Shown piece by piece: positions 32,701 through 40,600 of a stretch of 64,000 nt of DNA. Numbering within the stretch: the stretch's first letter is position 1; each line of letters opens with the position of its first letter. The notes under the pieces are model-generated. The model saw only the letters and a program-made list of their open reading frames with translations, had not been told where the DNA came from and ran no database searches. The translations under genes and the position numbers were made by a program. Source of the DNA: Symsagittifera roscoffensis (lineage: Eukaryota > Xenacoelomorpha > Acoela > Convolutidae). The DNA lies in NCBI RefSeq assembly GCF_963678635.1, contig NC_087066.1:23097996-23161995 (forward strand), written 5' to 3'.

Positions 32701-35700
32701 GGGAATTCTGGGATTGCCTCCGGTAGCTTCTTGTAATCGCCCCAGTCCTTCGTCTCTTCTCTCACCTTGTGATATGCTGCAGTGAGACGAGGCACTCTGG
32801 TTAGTTCACCATTCGTTTTATCATAGGGCCTCAGATTCCAAAGCTTTGGAAACACCTCGATGTGTCCTCTTTCTACTTCTCCCATGCGGTCACGGAAGTG
32901 ATCGTCAAAATTGATGACTGTCATCTCTGGCCCCGATATTTTCGCAAATAACAGATCTTCACTCATGAGCTCCCGCAATGCGCTCTGCTCACACCAGTTC
33001 AGTGTACTACCGTCCACTGCCGATATGAGGTGCAGGTGCAGCACCGACCTCCTATATGCTTCCACTTTAACGTCAGGGAACGCAAACGTGACTGCTGGTC
33101 CATAGATCACTGTCACGAACTCCGTGACTCCTCTGATCAGCGCCAAGGGATCGGTCCTCATAGCCAAGCTCAGATCCGTTAATAGCGGCATGCCTCCAAC
33201 ATGTCGTCTAACATCTTCTTCTCTTTCAATTGTCTCGTCTTCTCCGGTTCCAAAGCAATTTTGTTGCAAGAGATATTGGATAAGAGTGTGTCTCAGGTCT
33301 CTTATTTTGTTCCACGAGTCCGTGGTTTTCTTCATATCCAGATTCCTCACTCTCTCTTTCATCTGCTCTGGACAGCGTGCCAGTTTCACTAGTCCTCCCA
33401 AGTTTCCGTGGGTTATTGCGATCAATGTCAGAAGTCCATCTAGTCGCAGGTTCTGTATTCCATCCGTGAGCAGTATCGCCGGTCCTTTCACGAAACTCTC
33501 CGCTCCGAATGTCACGAACAAGGCTATTAATTCCACTATCGATACTCTCACTACTACTTGGAGGAATTCCTTTATTAAATAGTGCGAGACTTTCGGGTAG
33601 ACTTTTGCCAAGAAGGACGCGGTCCATCCGGCTCCCAACCCTTCTAGCATGCTATCTGTCCTTTCAAAGCCCTCCTGTCCTTTCATTTCCTGGGTCCAGA
33701 AGGTTTCCAGAGTAATCTGACACATTCTGTTCGCAAACTCAGCGGTCTTTTCTCCAGCATTTTCCGCCAGGTTCACCTCCTTCAACAAGTAGGCATGTAT
33801 TTCCGTGATCATTACGGGGCCTTGCTGAAAAGCATCTGCACCCAATGCCGCTACCCTAGGATTCAGGTGTAGCCACTGGTTGGCTTCCGGCTTGGTTCTC
33901 AGAACCATCGCCTCCAGATGAGCTCTCGTCTCTAGTGAATTTTTTCTTCTTGTGTCTTCACTTGCCACTTCCATTGCTCGGAACCATAAGTCGTTGGATA
34001 TTGCCGTGATCACTCGATGGTCGTCGTCTATTCCCGGTTTCAGTTTGAGTTGCCGACTGAAATTGGACAGTTCCAACCCCAGCACTTCGTCCAACACTAA
34101 CATGTGTAGCGCGTGGTCCTTGAATCCTCTCATCGCGTTTGAGATATCTGACCATACTGCAGGCAGTTCAGATTTAAGTGGCCTCAGATTCTCCATTTCT
34201 ATCATGCGATTCGGGGCTGATATGATCACATCATATTTTCCTTCCGAGAGCAAGGCTACCATTGCATACACAAATTTCAGTCCATCCGGGAGATGTGCAT
34301 ATCCCGGAGACAACGCAAATACTACTTTCAACGCCACTTTATTGAATGATCCCTCCTTCGTCGCAGCCACCACTTCACCCATCGACTCAAGGATGTCTTT
34401 TATCGCTGGCCATACAGCGTTTTCTGCTGTTGTAGGATCTCTGAGTCTGCTCAGAAAACCTCTACTGTGTAGATGGTCATTGATGCCAGCAAACACAATC
34501 GTAGTTGGGTTCATGTCTGTCTGCCTTTGTACCCCTATAGTCAAAGACACTGATTGCAATAGTTCTAGGTCAACCGCGGCCAACATTATGACGTCCGGCC
34601 AAAACAAAGACTTGGAGGTGTATACGAACTCTGAATTCGCTACTACCATGATTTTGGCCTTCCTCATCTCTGCTTTCTCATAGGCGGCGAAGATGCTCTC
34701 ATCTTTCTTTATCGCTGTCAATCCGCCATATCTCTGGGCATCACCATCTTGGTTCACTAGTTTTGGGTACATTCTTTCCTTCACACGACCAGATGGTGTC
34801 GTCAGCTGTCTGAATATCTTCACGTGTTGTCCAATCGGCGCTCTCGTTGTCAGGAATCTTCCTGGTCTCTCTTCACGATTCCTCTCATCATGGTTCAACC
34901 TCACATCTTGCAATGGTCTCGCATTCACTGGTCCCATCGTGTTGTTAGAGGGCAGTCCCTCCAAATCAGCAAATCTCAAGGCCGTCGTGGAGCTGAAATT
35001 TATGCTAGCGGCTATCAACCAGTCTACGCCGGTTATTGAGTATAATCTGCTGACGGATAGCATCGCTCCATCCAGCATCCTCCTTGCATCTTCGATGAAG
35101 CTTAATTTCTGGAGATCCAGCTTCATTAGTTCGTCTTTGTACGTATGCCAGGGAGATGGCATGGATCTCGACCACAACAATGAGCCTCTGCTCGGTCTCT
35201 CCTCTCGACTGGTACTCGTCGTCTCCGATCTTGTGTCCGATCTAGATGTGCCTGCTGCCTCTTCGATTGGTTGGCTGACAGGTCCTATTCTTCTCCTAGG
35301 ATGAATAGTCCTCCTCATCGGTGCTTCTCCCAACCGATCCTGCACATCTGTTCTTCGACCTGGTTCGTTGGAGCTTTGTTGCCGGTAATTCGTGACGGCT
35401 GGGACCGTACCCAGGCGTGTTTCCAGACTAGGAGGCACGAAGGTGATAATCACCGCATCACTCACCGTTCCCTCTTCCTTCAGCACTCCTGTGTCAAAGA
35501 GTTCTGCTTCCAGCTCATCCAACGGTTCTTGGAAGACTCGATTCAACCAGGCTTGTCCTTCGATACTGTCGAAGTGGATGCCATCCGTGGTCAGTCTGGC
35601 CTGATCCATGGCTCTCAACTCATGTTCGATGTCCATGAGGATCATTCTTCCGGCATTTCGACTTGCTAGGTTCCTCAAGATGTTGTTCCATCTTACGACT

Positions 35701-36992
35701 CCCTCATTGTGCCTTCTTCCTGAGGCTGTCAGGCTTCTCGTATTCATTGGCACAGTGCAAACGGTCAGTACCGCGCAACTGAACTTCTGCCAGAGAGTAG
35801 TAAACAAACATACCATCATTGACTCCCACAGTGCTTCCTGCTCGTCTGAACTTCTGGAGATGTCATTCGTCCCAACTAAGATCATCACATTGGGAATCTT
35901 CCCTGGATTCATCAGTTCCATCATCCGATATAATTGGGCTATTGTCGCGCCTCCAAAGGCCATCACCGTGGTGACCCATGATGTCCTCAAATTCGACAGC
36001 ACTCTGACTAAACTGTCTCCCAATATCAGGTGAGATGTCCCGAGTGGTGGTTGCTGCAGGTTCACAGCCGGGTTCCAGGTAGCTCGATTGAAGCAGGCCC
36101 TCGGATCTGTCTCCGGAACTCCCGTGAAATTATACTTCAATTGATTATTCTTCTGCACGTCTACTATGCGAGACACTTTCTTCACTGGCATCTTCCGTAC
36201 TTTCCTCTCTTGGATTCTCGAGCTCCCCATGAGTGGTGTCACGTTACTTATCCCTTGTCTGATCACGGTCTGGGAGAGTTGTACTCTGCCCGTATCGTCA
36301 ATCGTTCCATAGGGTGCAGTCACCCCGGAACCTGGCGCATTCTTGTTAGCGACCAGTCGTCCAGCTGTCTCTATCAGTTTCCTCACTGTCTGTTCTACGA
36401 CGGGGTCACCCAAGGTGTCACTAGGATCCGGGATCGTTACTCGATTTGTCTCTGCTGGGAGCCGTGTCTCCGTTGTTTGACTCATTTCTCGAGGCGTCAA
36501 GAGCTCCATCGGGGACTGCCCACGAGGAACATCCCTTGCAGGTATCACTTTCTCCACGGCCGTTGTCAACGCCATCTGCTCCGATCGCTCTTTGTATTCC
36601 TGCCTCAAGCGCTCAATCTCTTGACCCTGCTTTTTGTTGCAGTCTTCAAACAACTTTCTCCACATGTCCCGATCTTCCTCCATCTGGAGCATGCTTTTGG
36701 TCATCTCGTCCAGCTCCTTCTTCGTATTTCTCAGCTGATCGTTCTTCTCCTCCAGATCTTGCATGGTTTGGTTCGTCTGAACCTTCTGTGCTACTTTCGC
36801 CCTATTTGGTGGCACAGCTGCTCTCAGTGGTGAACCAGACGAGGTCGCCTCGCTGTTCATCTCCCGATGCATTCTCGTCAACCCAGGTTTGGGCTTGGAG
36901 GGCATTGGCATCTCAACTGGTTGGTAATTCCTAGAACTTCCCAATCCAGGCTCATTCGCCAAGTCACTCCATGAGAGAGCCCGTTTCTCCAC
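29751..36992 (-). CDS. ORF2 main part (2,413 codons): coiled coil, twin SGNH-like domains, large unassigned region
   Basis: Residues about 75-145 form a coiled coil. SGNH domain 1 (about 320-495): HLILGDSLV with Ser327, ILVGTND with Asn376, TTDGIHF with Asp470/His473. SGNH-like domain 2 (about 780-1,010): MVVANSEFV with Ser787, IVFAGINDH with Asn838, GIDDDHRV with Asp989/His992. Residues about 1,010-1,500 are helix-rich and unassigned; about 1,545-1,640 is acidic, Gln/Ser-rich and probably disordered; the rest is unassigned. No signal peptide, transmembrane segment or Env features. SGNH enzymes are esterases or lipases; esterase domains are known in ORF1 of CR1-like LINEs. The true start is upstream at 37,243; the first Met here lies after a +2 shift. 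Confidence 0.85.
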   Translation of the reverse strand: MEKRALSWSDLANEPGLGSSRNYQPVEMPMPSKPKPGLTRMHREMNSEATSSGSPLRAAVPPNRAKVAQKVQTNQTMQDLEEKNDQLRNTKKELDEMTKSMLQMEEDRDMWRKLFEDCNKKQGQEIERLRQEYKERSEQMALTTAVEKVIPARDVPRGQSPMELLTPREMSQTTETRLPAETNRVTIPDPSDTLGDPVVEQTVRKLIETAGRLVANKNAPGSGVTAPYGTIDDTGRVQLSQTVIRQGISNVTPLMGSSRIQERKVRKMPVKKVSRIVDVQKNNQLKYNFTGVPETDPRACFNRATWNPAVNLQQPPLGTSHLILGDSLVRVLSNLRTSWVTTVMAFGGATIAQLYRMMELMNPGKIPNVMILVGTNDISRSSDEQEALWESMMVCLFTTLWQKFSCAVLTVCTVPMNTRSLTASGRRHNEGVVRWNNILRNLASRNAGRMILMDIEHELRAMDQARLTTDGIHFDSIEGQAWLNRVFQEPLDELEAELFDTGVLKEEGTVSDAVIITFVPPSLETRLGTVPAVTNYRQQSSNEPGRRTDVQDRLGEAPMRRTIHPRRRIGPVSQPIEEAAGTSRSDTRSETTSTSREERPSRGSLLWSRSMPSPWHTYKDELMKLDLQKLSFIEDARRMLDGAMLSVSRLYSITGVDWLIAASINFSSTTALRFADLEGLPSNNTMGPVNARPLQDVRLNHDERNREERPGRFLTTRAPIGQHVKIFRQLTTPSGRVKERMYPKLVNQDGDAQRYGGLTAIKKDESIFAAYEKAEMRKAKIMVVANSEFVYTSKSLFWPDVIMLAAVDLELLQSVSLTIGVQRQTDMNPTTIVFAGINDHLHSRGFLSRLRDPTTAENAVWPAIKDILESMGEVVAATKEGSFNKVALKVVFALSPGYAHLPDGLKFVYAMVALLSEGKYDVIISAPNRMIEMENLRPLKSELPAVWSDISNAMRGFKDHALHMLVLDEVLGLELSNFSRQLKLKPGIDDDHRVITAISNDLWFRAMEVASEDTRRKNSLETRAHLEAMVLRTKPEANQWLHLNPRVAALGADAFQQGPVMITEIHAYLLKEVNLAENAGEKTAEFANRMCQITLETFWTQEMKGQEGFERTDSMLEGLGAGWTASFLAKVYPKVSHYLIKEFLQVVVRVSIVELIALFVTFGAESFVKGPAILLTDGIQNLRLDGLLTLIAITHGNLGGLVKLARCPEQMKERVRNLDMKKTTDSWNKIRDLRHTLIQYLLQQNCFGTGEDETIEREEDVRRHVGGMPLLTDLSLAMRTDPLALIRGVTEFVTVIYGPAVTFAFPDVKVEAYRRSVLHLHLISAVDGSTLNWCEQSALRELMSEDLLFAKISGPEMTVINFDDHFRDRMGEVERGHIEVFPKLWNLRPYDKTNGELTRVPRLTAAYHKVREETKDWGDYKKLPEAIPEFPLIRRMLLGAVSVVQTPRLRAFETNERRVGNFSVTMDPYFVGRNAAVLQYTRFAYTDQATRKRISNAATPKPGRFDEEWKELGLAPMTMRGRTELPEASLILTSVKQEMKVGGVLQTRTFLAPFGCEEIKVVHGEEEDESAGTLLIPRFQEEADNDKQGPSSSNKDKSGGNDGQGGSRQTEEPMQQDQAGGEDDRASIGGTSSLDFNIFSDLENNADTLETTEPADEGISTLEPPSAFMEMKRNLPESSSPGNSRNNDQRILMESPRRRRIEASARVPFLGTLPEEEWEVHHRDHESRTGCKLDRVAFMEEVWTVVQSYGTQSILKTGLNQPLMREVLDKLDECEGRLSELLIDSATDESEANSPIKMTPQDNEGEVVYLSRTRRGTMRSKMVIDKINAMKMKLGSRVMPRRIGKTKVDSEISMKAGNSAKRKRVEEVMDLGQGDYQLSGTDRILTDIAMVPPILMAGIKSTGYKSKRSDRTLTGAALEIEILSQCGESKMRDFKPSPMNHGKGSVAGQLTPVEYNRLTVSETVSIDEPTGGYMEMLEYRNSARGYVMALEDEKAMEGYLETMLQGTTLKQKAYGTLASSDIQAETIEQLVSLPWKAVVLRYFEEEMRTAPRIHALVAVPYVRTELQLRFAWCMMGLTREEYDSEERKRSKEEKVFLMTNLRDLVVQEGAAVACAKRRDALCFIRFLIEQISLPALNTCVKMLREGDERTKALFLLALLDMQQSKPMRVNMKEPEELEPMKKIDEIRRFSNKELRLTKESLGALPKSSEYCGPIKKKSYGYVSGIIGIAYNPFLSEDIRDCFFDYEQAVLLRFWTSRIVTIKSVNNTQAKLGLVLEEEVTAPSVPKSDKRVEFGLGFSDELLRTSLMAVWELMRPSWCPSPNADSILRATQDVQRELNADCNLRDLNIIYNVMITASKSNGEDKVELPGWGPEDWVKPGSCLVEVCGLEGHVCGGLDCVKTLEKQHKQLTVLF
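33963..34655 (-). other. SGNH-like domain 2 within ORF2
   Basis: This spans residues about 780-1,010 of the 2,413-codon frame. Block I is ANS rather than GDS, block III GIND, block V DDDH; spacing parallels domain 1 (S to GxND about 50 residues). Element A keeps ASS, GSND and DDDH at the same positions. The central LVLDEVLGLELSNFSRQ segment is additional. The assignment rests on motif pattern, not on a search. Confidence 0.6.
35508..36035 (-). other. SGNH/GDSL hydrolase domain 1 within ORF2
   Basis: This spans residues about 320-495 of the ORF. Catalytic-type residues are Ser327 in GDS, Gly in FGGATI, Asn376 in GTND, and Asp470/His473 in DGIH. All four SGNH blocks are present in order and spacing, so it could be an active esterase-type enzyme. 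The substrate is unknown. Confidence 0.8.
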
Positions 36993-37279
36993 CTCATCAC
37001 TCTCATGTTCGGGCGGTCTAGTACTCCTCTTTCTCCATATGCTGCCATCAACAGGACTTCCGTGGGGCGGTCCCCACGGTTGTCATGCCCCAAGATGTTA
37101 ATCAGGGCGGTCAGCAACATGACTACCTCTGGGTCCTCCAGAGCGAAGTCTCGTTCCATTAGCCGACGATAGATCGCATCTACCATCGGTCCTACATATG
37201 CCTCTGCCAGGTCCATCAATTCATCCAAGTTGAAGTTGTCCATTCTATTCTTTTCAAGTTTGATTTGATTCGATTCCAA
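36878..37279 (-). CDS. ORF2 N-terminus, shifted out of frame
   Basis: The probable start is Met at 37,243 (MDNFNLDELMDL), matching A's MGDTNELMEFL. Codons up to MRWRNGLS (about 36,990) belong to ORF2. At a CTCTCT run the reading frame then changes relative to A: removing two nucleotides would restore entry into the WSDLANEPGLG frame. After that point the residues (HGVTWRMSLDWE...) are out-of-frame noise. The conserved core YRRLMERDF..EDPEV.MLLTALIN.LG is helical and of unknown function. Confidence 0.75.
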   Translation of the reverse strand: MESNQIKLEKNRMDNFNLDELMDLAEAYVGPMVDAIYRRLMERDFALEDPEVVMLLTALINILGHDNRGDRPTEVLLMAAYGERGVLDRPNMRVMRWRNGLSHGVTWRMSLDWEVLGITNQLRCQCPPSPNLG

Positions 37280-37623
37280 GGTTTTGACTCAAGTGAGTAA
37301 TTAAATGATCAATCAGGATCTAGAAAAGAAATCACAAATATCACACTTGTCTGTTTTCACATCGCTAAAAATGCTAAAATTTGTTTAAGAACATTTCAGA
37401 TAAAAAGATGTTTATCCTAAAATTTATTAAAATCAATCGGTTTTCTAAAATTTTGGAATTCGACCTAAGATTGGACAGTCCAAACTTTGGATCTATTCCC
37501 AAGATCGTCATTTAGTTGTTCATGGTCACTAACCCCTACCTACCCAAGATCTTAATAACATAACACATAAAAATAATATAACACATAACTCAGTCTTTAT
37601 CCTATCACCTCCCTACACGTCAC
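37280..37623 (-). other. Element B pol-ORF2 spacer
   Basis: About 340 bp of AT-rich, non-coding sequence. How ORF2 is expressed (subgenomic RNA, splicing or reinitiation) cannot be read from the sequence. Confidence 0.6.
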
Positions 37624-40600
37624 TCATCCTATACTTAAATAATATTTCTTATGCAGATATACTTGTATGTTAGTGTCTGAGAATATCACGTGTACAAGCG
37701 CGTACAGTTCTCTAGGATGCAGTCGTCCTCTGTTCGGATCATACACCGGAAGCGAGTGCTCCTTCACGTCCCTCTCCAAGAGGAAATCTCTCAACCTAGT
37801 CAAAGACAAGACTAGGTTCTCTGGGTCCACGTGCTGCTTCTCTGTCGCCCTCGTTACCAAGAAGCATAGGCATTTTCCCGGTATTTGTGATGCCGCCGGA
37901 GGTAAGGCTGCTACGCCCCCTACTCCTGGTCGCTGCTTCCAAAGGAATTCCACGTTTTTGTATTCTCTCTTAAAATCTGCCGCTAAGGCTGTCCTAAAAC
38001 TCATGTCTGCAGTGATTGCTATCGCACATGTTCTGTCTGTGAGTATGAAATCACTGTCTGTTAATATTATGTTACTTGAATACTCATTTGGTAGGTTAAA
38101 ATATGACTCAACTACCCTCCCTATGTCGGGTTTCTTATGTTCTTCGCCTGTTTCTGCTTCTAAATCTCCTGTTTCTCTTGCTATTCTCAATTTTTTTATT
38201 ATCAGGTTTTCAGTGTGGGTAAGTCCTACCCCCACTCCCCGGACAAAAATATCCATCGGCGTCCCCGTCGATCGCATGCCGGATATCAAGTCAAGGTTAG
38301 AAGCTGGAATGAGAAGTTGTCCTTCCTGGCCAGCCCAGGAAGGATCATCTCGTTCGGTCTTAATGTATTTCGCGCTTTCACGATCTACGTCTTGAATCGT
38401 AACGCTGGTCTCTTTAGGGTCTGATGTCATTTCGTTCAGCCACTCCAAGACTCGCAGATTTATTAGATCATCTCTGTAGGACTCCGATTGCTCCTCATCA
38501 AGATCTACTTCGGGTTTCGATCTGTCCTCGATCCATTCCTGGTCGTGATCATCCACTATGTCAATGTCTTGTGAGACTGTTATGCTTTCTAGACCGACCA
38601 CTTCTTCCACTATCTTTTTCAGATCTATTTTGTCTACTACAAAGTCGTCACCGTGACGGTTATATTTCTTTCTAGGTCTTTTTCCGTCGCCTTGTCGAGT
38701 CTGCAGCGTGAACGGGAGATCTGGTTCCATATTTTTGGGAACCTCAGTTTGTTCGGGATCCTGCCAATATTCCTCTGCATAAGGTAAGGTTTCATCATCC
38801 GCTTCTATCACCTCATTTGGATCCAGGTCCAGTGGTGTATTTGTTCCCTCCTCTATGACCTCATTTCCATCATTCTTCTCCCTGGTGCCTTTCTCGTTGA
38901 CCTCACAAGCAGGATCCATCATCAGATAATCCCCTTTTTCCATGTCTGCAGGTATACACCAGTCCTCTGTCGATGGATTGTGTGGCTTGATGTTCTCGTA
39001 GTGGGCGGCTCGGCCTGTACTCAGTCTGTAAAAGCGTCCCTCCTGGTGCACTTCTGTAATCATGAAGGGTCCCATCCACTTCTTTAGGAGCTTCTTCGTC
39101 CCTTTCGGTGGTATAACGTTCTGAAATACCCATACGTAGTCTCCCACCGAGTAAGCTTTTGCACCAGCTGCTTTCTTGTCGAATCTTTTCCTTTGCCTTG
39201 CCTGTGCTTGCTGAGTATTTCGTCTGCACAGATCGTTCAACTGCTGTTGACGTCTGATCACATCCCTTACGTAAACCTGTGGAGATGTTTTCTTTACCTC
39301 ATACTCTGGGTAGAAGAATGTCAAGGGTAAAGACTTCTCGTGTCCCGTCAGCATCATGTGTGGACTGACTCCAGTGGTGGAGTGTTGCGTGCTATTATAA
39401 GCTCCCATCACCTGTGGAAGGTATCTGTCCCAATCGGTCATGTACCTGGAACAATATACCCTCAGCATCGACACTAACGTCTTATTCTGTCTTTCCACTA
39501 AGCCATTCGTCTGAGGGTGGTATGTCGTGGAGTGAGCCTGAGCGACCTGTGACCGTCTCATAAGCTCTTTCGTAAGCTCGCCTCCGAAAGCTGTTCCATT
39601 GTCCGATTGAAACGTCATTGGACAACCATGTCTTGCTATCCACGTATTGATCAGGTGGTCGCATGTCTCTTCCGCCGAGGCAGTTATGCAGGGCACGGCC
39701 TCTGCATACTTCGTGAAGTGATCTATCATGACCAAGACCTGGTTATAACCGCTGTCTGTCATGCATATCTTCTGGTGATCTATCTGCACCACCTCGTTGA
39801 ACTCAGACGACTCAATCGATTGTAGAGGAAATCGTAATTTCCTTGGGTCCTTGACCTGTTGGCATGACAGGCACGCTGTTACCCATTTCTCACATGCCTT
39901 TTTCATTCCAGGCCACTCAAAGCGCTTCAGGATCCTCTGATACACTTTGTCGATCCCTTGATGGCCCATCTGATCATGCGACCTGAATAATAGTTCTGTC
40001 TGATAGAGTTGCGGCAACACTATCGCGTTATATTTGTATAAGAACTTGTCTTCTTCTCTTCTCTTGCAAGCCACGATCCCGTCCTTGTTCAGATATAATC
40101 TCCCCTCCTTCTGCATGAAGTATTGTCTCAGGATCCTATAACTGTCTTCTTCTAGGTCACCTTTGTCTGGTGCACCGTTTTCTATCCACCTTTTTAGGTT
40201 ACTCGTCATGCGGTCATTTCTTTGCGCTCTTAGAAGGTCCGAGAGTCTGTATCTCGCCTTCAAGTATGTCTTCATGACCCCCATCTGACTATTCAGCTCG
40301 TTGGGCTGATGTGTGTCTTCTTCCATCTTCACGCACCAAATCTTCGCCAACGGTTGTGTTTCTTGTTCGAACGGCTGAAGATCAGTCCTGACTACCTCTT
40401 TCTGCGGTAACAGGCTTATCGAACGTTTCGATACCGCTATCGTTTCTAAGTCATCCGCTGCGTTGTCAAAGACTCTTTCGCTTAGTATAAGGTAGCGATC
40501 ACTGTCAGGATCCTGATACACCTCTCTGTCCAGGTCCTTTGCCCGAGTTTCCACTAGTAGCGTGTGTATCGCAAGTTCTGACAGTTCTGATCCCGAGCTC

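Noticed and set aside
33952-34683. A 243-codon plus-strand ORF, and similar ones at 36,030-36,833 and 37,667-38,395
   Set aside because: These are antisense shadows of the strongly coding minus-strand ORF2 and pol; they have no family motifs, and A and B conservation follows the minus-strand frame.
29751-36992. ORF2 as a retroviral envelope
   Set aside because: No signal peptide, furin site, fusion peptide or transmembrane anchor is visible; SGNH and coiled-coil features argue for a cytosolic or nuclear protein.
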